In this document: positions 7,778 to 15,279 of the stretch, one piece after another
How the letters are laid out: every line of letters begins with the position of its first letter
How positions within the stretch are numbered: the first letter of the stretch is position 1
From: a virus
DNA length: 26,761 nucleotides
Virus record (IMG/VR): IMGVR_UViG_3300013014_000110
Span: 1-26,761 of that record
Direction: 5' to 3' (one strand)
Translations under genes and position numbers: made by a program
The notes under the pieces: generated by a model
Told to the model about the DNA's origin: nothing
The model's input: only the letters and a program-made list of their open reading frames with translations
Database searches by the model: none

Positions 7778-9256
7778 TTATACAGTTGTGGTGGTGGTAG
7801 TTGTGGTACAAGGTGTAGAATCTTTAACATATGCATTATTAAGAACTAATGTTACTGCATTCATACATCCTGTTTCTTCTGTACCTCCTCCTATAACTGT
7901 TCCAGATATAGGAGTTCCATTACAATCAAATCCTTCCCATGATCCTGATGGAGCATTTCCTTGTATTAAATAGTTAATACAATCTACAACAGTTGTGGTT
8001 GTAGTGGTAGTTGTACAAGAAGGAAAGTCAACAATCACACTATTAATAATTTGAACTACAACCCATATACCATCATAATCAATTTGGTAATATCCATCAA
8101 GTCCTGCTAATGTACATCCAGTAGATCCTACATAAGCTACATCACCTAATTCTGGATATTCTTGATTCCAATATACTATAAAAGATGATGATGTTACACA
8201 AGTAGCATTTTGTAAACAAGCAGCAGCACCACATGCATCAACTAAGAAACTTCCTGAATCAGGAATAGTGTTTGTACCATTTACTACCAAACCAGTAAAT
8301 GGATGAGAAGTAGCAGGATTACATGTAGTTGATGTAGTAGTTGTAGATGTAGATGATGTTGATGTGCTAGTTGAACTAGAACTAGTAGTAGTTGTAGATG
8401 TAGAACTAGTTGTACTAGTTGTAGGTTCTTCAGGGCAACTTCCAAAAATACAATTTGCTCCAATTGTAATACTTACAAATGGATCACTAGCAAATCCTTG
8501 AGATCCACAAACTTTTATAACTTCATGAGAGAAAATTTCTACAGGACCACTAGGATTACCATTACAATCTACATAAGTTATAATATGATTTTCAATATCT
8601 ATATTATTAAATGTTAAACATTCACATGGATAATAAACTGTTGTTGTAGATGTTGTAGTTGAACTACTAGTAGATGTTGTTGTTGTTGTGCCACAAGGAC
8701 CAAATGGTGTTGCAATAACAGTACCTGGAACTGTAAGAGGACTATCTGTTATAACACAAATATTTGTATCTCCTGGTAATAATAGAATAGCAGATGGTAC
8801 ACCTGTAATACAATCAGTAATAGTTATAGCTACTGGATCTTCTCCTGTATTATCTAATGAGAAGCTTTCACAACGATTTCTTGTTGTAGAAGTTGTAGTT
8901 GTAATTACACAACATACATCTAATGTATTATTTATATTAGTTATTTGATTATTAATAATTAATAATTCTGCATTGATATTATTAACTTGAGTCTGTAATG
9001 TAGTTATTTGACCAAGTAATGTACAGATGATTTGATCTATCTTCTGTAATATAACATTAAGTGTATCACATGGTTCAGCTATAATACATGGTAATATAGG
9101 ACCATTATAAATAACATTACTAGAAAGGACAGTGTGTGTAGAACATGGATCATTACTTCCACAACTACTATTAGTAATTGTAGATGTACACCCACAAGGA
9201 CTGTTTAAAACTACATCTGTGCAGCAAGGATTTACTGATAAATAAGGATATGACAT
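7778..9256 (-). CDS. Multi-module fibre/adhesin with Cys-bounded domains joined by Thr/Ser linkers
   Basis: The 492-residue protein opens with a Cys-rich stretch (11-38) and the anchor NVIYNGPILPC, then CDTLNVILQKIDQIIC, which matches the 414-residue neighbour. A coiled coil follows (81-114, INN repeats) ending in CC (115-116). Four small domains come next, three of them flanked by cysteines: 129-188, 211-274, 312-414 and 426-483. Thr/Ser tracts separate them at 119-126, 190-206, 279-311 and 415-422, and the protein ends CTTTTTTTTV. Domains 1, 2 and 4 share a D-C-N/I-G/T centre (TDCITG, VDCNGN, FDCNGT) and a closing Cys before the Thr run, so they look like copies of one module. A surface-adhesin role is inferred. 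It lies 12 bp after the collar fibre gene. Confidence 0.7.
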   Translation of the reverse strand: MSYPYLSVNPCCTDVVLNSPCGCTSTITNSSCGSNDPCSTHTVLSSNVIYNGPILPCIIAEPCDTLNVILQKIDQIICTLLGQITTLQTQVNNINAELLIINNQITNINNTLDVCCVITTTTSTTRNRCESFSLDNTGEDPVAITITDCITGVPSAILLLPGDTNICVITDSPLTVPGTVIATPFGPCGTTTTTSTSSSTTTSTTTVYYPCECLTFNNIDIENHIITYVDCNGNPSGPVEIFSHEVIKVCGSQGFASDPFVSITIGANCIFGSCPEEPTTSTTSSTSTTTTSSSSTSTSTSSTSTTTTSTTCNPATSHPFTGLVVNGTNTIPDSGSFLVDACGAAACLQNATCVTSSSFIVYWNQEYPELGDVAYVGSTGCTLAGLDGYYQIDYDGIWVVVQIINSVIVDFPSCTTTTTTTTVVDCINYLIQGNAPSGSWEGFDCNGTPISGTVIGGGTEETGCMNAVTLVLNNAYVKDSTPCTTTTTTTTV

Positions 9257-9268
9257 GTTGTTAATTTA

Positions 9269-10381
9269 TTAAACTGGTCTATATTGAATGTAATAACAAG
9301 CTGTTACTGGTTGAATATTTGCATGAGGAAGTCCTCCACCTATATTTTCTTTATTAGTTATTGTCACTGTAATACCTGTAGTATTACTACCAATTGTTCC
9401 AGATATAGCTCGACCTGTTGATGCTGGTTCAATTGCTGTAGTTGGACGTGAAACTCCTGATGAACCAAAATTCATGTTTGTATCTGGTGTAAATGGATGA
9501 GTGTGTCCAAGATCTTCAAAATTTATTTCATTAGGGTGTGTATGTACAGGAATTTGTGTAGGTTGAAGTGTAATTTGATTTGCACCAGCAGTGTCATAAA
9601 GACTATAATTTGGATTAGCAGGACTAGCACCAGGATCAACTACAGCATTCATTGCTCCTCCAGGAACACCATTAATAGCTCCTACTAATCCATATCCTCT
9701 TAAATCAGGAGCTACGTTTCCATTACATAAAAATATTCTATCCCATTGACCTATACCAGCTCCTGTAGCATCAAAAAATCCTGTTATAGGTCCAAAATAT
9801 GGAAGTACAGAATAAGGAACCATTTTATTACTAATAAGACTATTTGTTGTACTATTTAAATAATCTTGAATTAAAATATTAAGATCTGCAATAGCTACAT
9901 ATGTATTAGGAAGATCAAATAGCAATTGTTCAAAATTAGAATTTAATTGACAAAGTTTAGTTATTACAGCTTGTACAATAGCATGTGTATCTGAAGAAGC
10001 TGTAACACCTGTTAAACATCCTATTGTGTAATCACCATTTAATATAGCAAGTTCTGCCACAATATCATCAACTTGTTCTTGAAGATCACAAGCAGCTTTT
10101 ATAATAGCTGTTAACATTTCATTCAATGTAAATCCTGTACATGTTGTACATGGAGGAAGATATTGTCTTACAGTTCTACAAATAATGTTGTCAGCTATAA
10201 TTGGTTTAACACCTACACCAGTTAGCACTGGAACAAGAAAATTTACAATTGAACTTTCTACAGAAGATAATGTATCCCCTGTAGTAATTCCTAAAGCAGG
10301 AACATCTATTCCTGTATATCTAACACATCTGTCAGAGATTATCTCTGTACATCCGTTAAAACAATTTGTGCAATTGGACAT
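9269..10381 (-). CDS. Tail fibre with tail-collar domain and His-rich tip
   Basis: The 370-residue protein begins with Cys-rich residues and an anchor RYTGIDVPALGITTGDTL that corresponds to the YNGP-LPC-CDTL motif of the two downstream fibre genes. Helical and coiled regions cover about 85-180. A phage tail-collar domain spans about 193-240 (VLPYFGPITGFF, then IFLCNGNVAPDLRGYGLVGA). The tip holds H280, H282 (PVHTHPN) and H293, H295 (GHTHPF), a HxH pattern known to bind metal in some T4-like fibre tips. The end, GGGLPHANIQPVTACYYIQY, is typical of collar/microcystin-dependent-type fibres. It is probably a trimeric receptor-binding fibre. The gene follows the LRR gene by 42 bp. Confidence 0.8.
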   Translation of the reverse strand: MSNCTNCFNGCTEIISDRCVRYTGIDVPALGITTGDTLSSVESSIVNFLVPVLTGVGVKPIIADNIICRTVRQYLPPCTTCTGFTLNEMLTAIIKAACDLQEQVDDIVAELAILNGDYTIGCLTGVTASSDTHAIVQAVITKLCQLNSNFEQLLFDLPNTYVAIADLNILIQDYLNSTTNSLISNKMVPYSVLPYFGPITGFFDATGAGIGQWDRIFLCNGNVAPDLRGYGLVGAINGVPGGAMNAVVDPGASPANPNYSLYDTAGANQITLQPTQIPVHTHPNEINFEDLGHTHPFTPDTNMNFGSSGVSRPTTAIEPASTGRAISGTIGSNTTGITVTITNKENIGGGLPHANIQPVTACYYIQYRPV

Positions 10382-10423
10382 AGTTTTTTATTTTAAAAGT
10401 TTATTAATATTTTGTTATTAGTA

Positions 10424-11548
10424 TTATCCGTTTGTAGACCAACCTTTAGAATATAATATAGTTGCTAAATTTGTACCTGCTATTGAATCTATATTATTTT
10501 GAAAATCTATATTACCTCTTCCTGTTATAGTAGTCATTGCATTAGCCCATGTTTCAGACTGTGTATAACCAGCTGTTGTCATTAGATTATTAACTAATGA
10601 TAAATAATCTAATAAATTTGGTAAAGGAATTAATGGATTAAAATTAACTATTTGATTATTAGATAATTCTAATTGTTTTAATTCACTTGATAAAGGAATT
10701 AATGGATTAAATGTAATAATTTTATTTCCTGATAAGTCTAAATATTCTAACAATGGTGGTAATGTAGATGGGTTAAAATTAACTATTTCATTATCTGATA
10801 AACTTATATATTCAAATGTTGCAGGCCAAATAACATCATTAACATCAGATATTAAATTATAACTTAAATCTGCACCAAATATATTTGTTACATTTCCAAA
10901 AGATTTAACAGCTGTTATTTCAAGTGCACTTAAATTAAATATACGAAATTTTGAAGAAACACCTAAAATTATAGCAGTTAAATTACATTGAAGTCTACCA
11001 TTTATTAAAGAAAAATCAGAAATATCAACATCTCTAAATCGGTTTAACTGATCATCTCCATCATATCCACTTTCTAAAAATGTTCTAAATGATGCTTCAT
11101 CTACTACTGGAGGAGTTGTAAGATTCCAATTTCCTGTTATATCAAAATTAAAAGAAGGTAGAGTAGTTGTAGATGTAGTAGTGGAACTAGAACTAGTTGT
11201 AGATGTAGTAGTTGGATTAGGAACTATTGTAACATTACATGGAACCTCTATACAAGGTGGTGGTGTATTACATCTACTAACACATCCCACTGTAAGACGT
11301 ATCACTCTACTAGCTATCATGTTTATTGTATATCTACTAGCGTAATTTGGGTTTATATATTTATATTGTAATATTCTTCTATAACCTATTAACTGAAGAA
11401 TGTCATCAGCAGGAACAGGTTTGTTCAACATATATGAAATATTGTTGTACAAATTATTACCAAGCTCTGCTAACTTGCAATCTATTTTTCTAAGTAAAGA
11501 AGGAATGTTAGCACATTCTGGGCAATTAGTTAATCTTGGTGATAACAT
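10424..11548 (-). CDS. Virion-associated leucine-rich-repeat protein with Thr/Ser linker
   Basis: A 374-residue protein. Residues 1-105 form an N-terminal domain with Cys pairs (C9, C12; C89, C93) and helical SLLRKIDCKLAELGNNLY, probably an anchor to the particle. Residues 113-129 are a Thr/Ser linker. Residues 130-210 are an LRR cap-like part. About five LRRs follow at 224-323 with a 22-23 residue period (LEYLDLSGNKIITFNP, LKQLELSNNQIVNFNP). A C-terminal cap follows (330-374, ending SKGWSTNG). LRRs usually bind proteins or glycans, so it could act as an adhesin. Adjacent repeats share a 21-base identical stretch, a sign of recent duplication. The ATG at 11548 lies 13 bp after the 31-residue gene. 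Confidence 0.75.
   Translation of the reverse strand: MLSPRLTNCPECANIPSLLRKIDCKLAELGNNLYNNISYMLNKPVPADDILQLIGYRRILQYKYINPNYASRYTINMIASRVIRLTVGCVSRCNTPPPCIEVPCNVTIVPNPTTTSTTSSSSTTTSTTTLPSFNFDITGNWNLTTPPVVDEASFRTFLESGYDGDDQLNRFRDVDISDFSLINGRLQCNLTAIILGVSSKFRIFNLSALEITAVKSFGNVTNIFGADLSYNLISDVNDVIWPATFEYISLSDNEIVNFNPSTLPPLLEYLDLSGNKIITFNPLIPLSSELKQLELSNNQIVNFNPLIPLPNLLDYLSLVNNLMTTAGYTQSETWANAMTTITGRGNIDFQNNIDSIAGTNLATILYSKGWSTNG
10622..10711 (-). repeat. Direct repeats within the LRR coding region (69-bp period)
   Basis: A 21-base stretch containing AAGGAATTAATGGATTAAA (plus-strand reading) occurs identically at 10622-10642 and 10691-10711, exactly 69 bp (23 codons) apart, one LRR unit. A further shared word, TTAAAATTAACTATTT, occurs at 10638-10653 and 10773-10788, 45 codons apart. 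This points to repeat expansion by duplication. Confidence 0.85.
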
Positions 11549-11561
11549 AATATCTATTTTT

Positions 11562-11657
11562 TTATTTATTCACTTTAGATGCACAGTGTCCACATAATCC
11601 ATTGGTTAGTTGACATCCACACCCTACATTAGCTCCACATGAATTACATTGTGCCAT
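11562..11657 (-). CDS. Small Cys-rich zinc-ribbon-like protein (31 residues)
   Basis: A 31-codon frame starts at the ATG at 11657, two bases after the stop of the 187-residue gene, and ends with TAA at 11562, 13 bp before the LRR gene. It fills the gap exactly. It begins MAQCNSCGANVGCGCQL and ends CGHCASKVNK, with six cysteines at 4, 7, 13, 15, 22 and 25 and one His at 24. The CxxC...CxC...CxHC order suits a single bound zinc or a tight disulfide knot. The leader is A/T-rich like its neighbours. I recall similar tiny CxxCG...GCxC...CxxC proteins in Bacteroidota phages, but no known function. Its place among virion genes suggests a structural or assembly role; this is inference. Confidence 0.7.
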   Translation of the reverse strand: MAQCNSCGANVGCGCQLTNGLCGHCASKVNK

Positions 11658-11659
11658 AA

Positions 11660-12223
11660 TTAATAAAAGTTTATTAAGTAGTTGTTACCTGAACAACCAC
11701 AGTTAGATCTTAAGAAACCATCTAACATATTATCTGCTTGAGCATATAATGTATTAGACTCATATTCTGCGCAGTTATTAGCTGCTGCAATAGCTCCTTG
11801 TATGAAGAAGTTTATTGTATTTAATTGTACACTAGATTGTGTTTTAAGTGCTCTGTCACACTCCATCATATTTAATTGTAAAAACGCATTGTCAAACTTC
11901 TCTTGAAGTCTATCAACACGTAATATTGTTTTCTCTACATAGTTCTGATATGCAGGAGCTACAGAATATTTTAATCTATACACTCCATCAGGAAGAGGTT
12001 GATTACAACCAGGTTCTGAAAGTCCTAAATTAGATGATGTAAATACATTTAATTGGTTAGGAATAAATGGTAAAAATTTGATTCCGAATCCTGGTATATC
12101 AATCTCAATAGTAGGTGCAGAGACCACTGGAGGATTGGTAGGATATACAGAAGCATCTGCAACACCAAGAGTATTAACATCGTAAGTAGGTACTACTAGT
12201 ATATCTAATTGTAAGTTTGCCAT
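11660..12223 (-). CDS. Conserved virion structural protein (187 residues)
   Basis: The N-terminal half is beta-rich (MANLQLDILVVPTYDVNTLG, then a Pro-rich part and IDIPGFGIKF). The middle has PLPDGVYRLKYSVAP. The C-terminal half is helical with conserved-looking features: a Lys/Arg/Asp-rich helix RVDRLQEKFDNAFLQLNMME, C122, then FFIQGAIAAANNCAEYESNT, and a final CGC. From memory, this domain plan (beta part followed by helices with FIQGAIAAAN) recurs in structural modules of Bacteroidota crAss-like phages, at the border between neck and fibre genes. It may link fibres to the particle. I cannot assign a specific virion location. An inverted repeat (12241-12280) sits just upstream of its start. 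Confidence 0.7.
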   Translation of the reverse strand: MANLQLDILVVPTYDVNTLGVADASVYPTNPPVVSAPTIEIDIPGFGIKFLPFIPNQLNVFTSSNLGLSEPGCNQPLPDGVYRLKYSVAPAYQNYVEKTILRVDRLQEKFDNAFLQLNMMECDRALKTQSSVQLNTINFFIQGAIAAANNCAEYESNTLYAQADNMLDGFLRSNCGCSGNNYLINFY

Positions 12224-12240
12224 GTTTGTTTTAAATAATT

Positions 12241-12280
12241 ATGCCAGAGGAATATGAGTTTATCCTCTTTCCCCTGGCAT
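12241..12280 (-). promoter_or_regulatory. Structured 5' leader of the 187-residue gene
   Basis: ATGCCAG (12241-12247) and CTGGCAT (12274-12280) form a perfect 7-bp stem. An inner helix AGAGGA/TCCTCT (12246-12251 with 12262-12267) competes for one or two base pairs. The 88-bp gap holds no open frame longer than six codons and no T-run after the stem on the minus strand. It looks more like a processing, stability or translation-control element than a terminator. Confidence 0.45.
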
Positions 12281-12311
12281 AGGTTATTATTAATTTCTAT
12301 TTCTTTTATTC

Positions 12312-13487
12312 TTAAGGAATTTGAGTAGAAGTAGAAGTTGTTGTTGATGTAGGAGTACCTGTTGTAGTAGTTGTAGTTGTGATACAAGGAATACCTTGAT
12401 CTACTACACTTCCTAAAGCAGCTACTAAAATTGCTTCAAATGCAGAAGTAAGATTAGAACCACCTTGAGGAATAGCAAGAATCACTGTAGAATCTTCCAT
12501 GATATAATCACCCCATTGGTATTCAGATTTGTTATACTCATTGAATTTGATATAGAATGTATTGTAAGTAGAACCATCAGATACATAAGACTCAAAGTTT
12601 TGATTGTATCCATTCATTCTATATAAATGTTTCAAGTAACCAGCTTGGTAGCTGTAGAAGTTTTTCTCTAATTGAGCAATTTCTGCAGATGTACCAGTAG
12701 CATAAGAAGCACGTTGAGTGATGATTGGTTGAGCAACAATGTTACAAGCATCAGCAACAATAAAGTCAGCAGTGGTAGCAGGACCAGCATATACAAATGT
12801 TCTGAAAGACATTCTATCATATTCAAATGGGAACGCTGCGATATCACAAGGTTGACCATATTTAGTTAATGGTTTTCCTATAATACGTAAGATTGTACCA
12901 CCTATATTTTCAAATGTAAAGAATGTGTTGAAGCTAATGTTATCAGGGTTGTTACCTGGAGCTTGTTGAGTTAATTTAGCAATCAATAAGTTGATGATTG
13001 TGTTATCACTTACATCAGCACATGGATTTTCGTCACAACCACAACAAGGAGCTTGAATAGTTACTGAACGAGTGAAACCATTGAAATACAATGTATCAAT
13101 GTAAGAAGAGTGAGCACGTAAAGTTAACGTGATAGTTTCTCCACATTGTACAGTGAAATTAGTTACATCTGTAATTTGATTAGCAGCAGTTGGACATCCT
13201 GATACTTTGTACCATTCTGTTACATTTTGACCTGTACCAGCATTGTTTTTACCAGAAATCTTGTCAGATCTTTTAGATCCTTGAAGATAAGTGTTTTGTC
13301 TAGATTGTGCAATGTAGAAATAAGGAGAAGAAGCAATTGGATTTGTACCAGAAGCGGTTACATAAGCATAATTACTACCAAAAATTCCAACATTACCATT
13401 TGTTAGATTTTGTGTTGAGCCAGAGCTAGGGACAGAAGCTTGCCCTACTGGAACCACGAATACCGTGGTTAATGAAAAATCAGCCAT
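12312..13487 (-). CDS. Virion structural protein with Thr-rich C-terminal tail
   Basis: A 391-residue, mostly beta-rich protein starting MADFSLTTVFVVPVG. It has a Cys cluster near residues 148-156 (APCCGCDENPC), a middle part rich in Phe and Ile, and conserved-looking late segments (QAGYLKHLYRMNGYNQNFES, NEYNKSEYQWGDYIMEDST). It ends with CITTTTTTTG and a Thr/Ser tail finishing TQIP, like the linkers of the fibre proteins. It has no signal peptide or membrane segment. Its position between a ring-like protein and the 187-residue protein indicates a virion component, possibly a head-decoration or neck protein. I do not recognise its fold. The start at 13487 follows the previous stop by 26 bp, with an A/T-rich leader. 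Confidence 0.65.
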   Translation of the reverse strand: MADFSLTTVFVVPVGQASVPSSGSTQNLTNGNVGIFGSNYAYVTASGTNPIASSPYFYIAQSRQNTYLQGSKRSDKISGKNNAGTGQNVTEWYKVSGCPTAANQITDVTNFTVQCGETITLTLRAHSSYIDTLYFNGFTRSVTIQAPCCGCDENPCADVSDNTIINLLIAKLTQQAPGNNPDNISFNTFFTFENIGGTILRIIGKPLTKYGQPCDIAAFPFEYDRMSFRTFVYAGPATTADFIVADACNIVAQPIITQRASYATGTSAEIAQLEKNFYSYQAGYLKHLYRMNGYNQNFESYVSDGSTYNTFYIKFNEYNKSEYQWGDYIMEDSTVILAIPQGGSNLTSAFEAILVAALGSVVDQGIPCITTTTTTTGTPTSTTTSTSTQIP

Positions 13488-13513
13488 TTTGTTTTATTTA
13501 TTAAGTTAAAAAT

Positions 13514-14245
13514 TTATTCGTTTGTTTGTATTCTGTAAGCTGCGCTTTGTGCAGCAGATTGGTTTTCAGTATACATTGCTAAATTTTGAACTGTAAGATC
13601 TAAAAGTTCATCTTCTAGATATGTTTCAAGTTCACAATCAGCATCATATGATGGCTCTCCATCCATCATAATATACCCTGTTTTATTTATATACACTGGG
13701 TATCTCATGTACATAATCTGTATATTCTTAGGTGTGAATGTACCATCAGTGAATATACTGATTTCATCTGAGGCTAAGAAATTAAATGTTTCTTGGTATT
13801 CAAATGAAGGTTTATAATGATCATTGTTTAATATAAACTGAAGATCACCATGTTTAGCAAGATCTCGATTTATCCAAATCTTTCTGTCTTTACATCTTCC
13901 TTTGTCTGCTAATACATAACTATCTACATAGAACATGTATTTTGGTTCAAGATCATGAACATTTGCAGACCATTGATTTAAATTAGGATCCTTTAATGTT
14001 AATGTTAAAGGTTGATGATTATAATCTAATACAAGACTTTGTAAGTCTTCATAACGCTTTTTAAATGAATCAAGCCCTAATTGATTAGCAGAACTAATTC
14101 CATCAACTTTTTGTTTTATCAACTTAATCTGAGCTTCATTCAAAGCTAAGATCTTGTCTTCTAATTGAATCTGTTGGTGCTCATTAGTTGATAGCTTATT
14201 CAATCTTTGGTCAATCTTGTATAATAAACTATCTACTGGTATCAT
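13514..14245 (-). CDS. Probable neck/ring structural protein (243 residues)
   Basis: Residues 1-70 form a long amphipathic helix or coiled coil (LLYKIDQRLNKLSTNEHQQI and onward). The middle (75-190) is beta-rich with MFYVDSYVLADKGRCKDRKI and PKNIQIMYMRYPVYINK. The C-terminus is a conserved-looking helix, ELLDLTVQNLAMYTENQSAA, then YRIQTNE. From memory, this ending is found in a protein encoded shortly after the capsid gene in crAss-like phages, where ring proteins joining portal and tail are located. Assignment to a specific ring is not possible from sequence alone. The gene begins 28 bp after the 322-residue gene, just past an attenuator-like hairpin. Confidence 0.6.
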   Translation of the reverse strand: MIPVDSLLYKIDQRLNKLSTNEHQQIQLEDKILALNEAQIKLIKQKVDGISSANQLGLDSFKKRYEDLQSLVLDYNHQPLTLTLKDPNLNQWSANVHDLEPKYMFYVDSYVLADKGRCKDRKIWINRDLAKHGDLQFILNNDHYKPSFEYQETFNFLASDEISIFTDGTFTPKNIQIMYMRYPVYINKTGYIMMDGEPSYDADCELETYLEDELLDLTVQNLAMYTENQSAAQSAAYRIQTNE

Positions 14246-14261
14246 ATGCTTTTATATTTTT

Positions 14262-14292
14262 AAAACTAGCCTCTTAAATAGAAGCTAGTTTT
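14262..14292 (-). terminator. Attenuator-like hairpin overlapping the stop of the 322-residue gene
   Basis: On the minus strand AAAACTAGCTTCT, loop ATTTA and AGAGGCTAGTTTT form a 13-bp stem with one G-U pair. The TAA stop of the upstream gene spans the loop. Only four T follow on the minus side, then AAAAATAT; on the plus side six T and then five T follow. No promoter was seen before the next gene, which starts 17 bp beyond, so partial termination with read-through is likely. Confidence 0.55.
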
Positions 14293-15242
14293 TTAGTTTT
14301 TAATTTACCTTCTAATGTCAATAACTCATCTTGGTTATCATCATCTGCAAGGAATTTAATTAAATCATCTTCATCTTTAGCTATTTCAAACTCACCTTCA
14401 TAAACCTTACCGTTAGGTTTGATTCTATAAACTGAATGTGCTACAGCTTGTTTTACTAAATCTTTAATATGGAGTAAAGCTTCTTTCATGTCAGCAAATC
14501 TATTGAACACTTCAACTGGATTCAATCCTGAATATTTACCATTCTTGAATTCTGTTTGTTTCAATACATTATCTACTAAGTTGTAAACTACTTCTTCTTT
14601 TGAATCTTCTGAAACTGGAAGTCCTAAAAGTCTTGCAACTTTACGTTTCTTCTCAGGAGTCATACTATCAAACTTAACAATTGCTTTATTGATCAATTGT
14701 TTTTTCTTGAAAATCACTGCACTCTCTATCTCATCATCAACAACATAAAATTGTGTTTCTGCTGGATATTCTCCTCTTTCCCAAGATTGGTAAGAAGATG
14801 CAATTGTTGGATGTACTCTCAACCATGAAAAGGCTATCTCTTGAAAAGGAACTGATAGATCAAAATAATTATCACCATCTAATAACTTTACTGCTTGCAC
14901 GTGTGTTTGGTCATCTGTTGAAGTTGATAATCCATAGTTCCAAAATTTAGAACGTGGTCCAAGATCAATATCACCAATCTCATCTTCAAGTCTTTTTTTA
15001 AGAGCTGTTACTCTTTCGATTTCTAATTCTTTCTCAAGTGGATCTTGAATACGTTTGATGTAAGTAGCATCTGGATCTAATCCTGTTCTATACTTACCAT
15101 CTAATTCTTTGTAAGGATATTTAAAAACTCCTGTACCAGGAATTCTTGTCATACCTTTTTGTGATAATCCACTATCCATTGTTTGAAGTTGTGAATTGTT
15201 GTACTCACGTTTTATCGTAGAGATTTTGCCTGTCTTACCCAT
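14274..15242 (-). CDS. Conserved protein encoded after the capsid gene, probable head or packaging-related
   Basis: A 322-residue, charged, mainly helical protein. N-terminal basic residues (MGKTGKISTIKREY) are followed by RIPGTGVFKYPYKELDGKYR, a helical ERVTALKKRLEDEIGDIDLG, and PRSKFWNY. The centre has PFQEIAFSWLRVHPTIASSY. The last 160 residues are Lys/Glu-rich helices with MTPEKKRKVARLLGLPVSED. It ends in an acidic patch (AKDEDDLIKFLADDDNQDEL) and a basic tail (KTKKLASI). It lacks a recognised enzyme motif. It is placed between the capsid gene and the ring-like genes, separated from the capsid stop by a structured 199-bp gap. A minor head or portal-vertex protein is plausible, but this is inferred from position only. 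Confidence 0.6.
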   Translation of the reverse strand: MGKTGKISTIKREYNNSQLQTMDSGLSQKGMTRIPGTGVFKYPYKELDGKYRTGLDPDATYIKRIQDPLEKELEIERVTALKKRLEDEIGDIDLGPRSKFWNYGLSTSTDDQTHVQAVKLLDGDNYFDLSVPFQEIAFSWLRVHPTIASSYQSWERGEYPAETQFYVVDDEIESAVIFKKKQLINKAIVKFDSMTPEKKRKVARLLGLPVSEDSKEEVVYNLVDNVLKQTEFKNGKYSGLNPVEVFNRFADMKEALLHIKDLVKQAVAHSVYRIKPNGKVYEGEFEIAKDEDDLIKFLADDDNQDELLTLEGKLKTKKLASI

Positions 15243-15279
15243 AATGTAGTTAATTTAATAAAGTTTGGTTTATTTTAGT

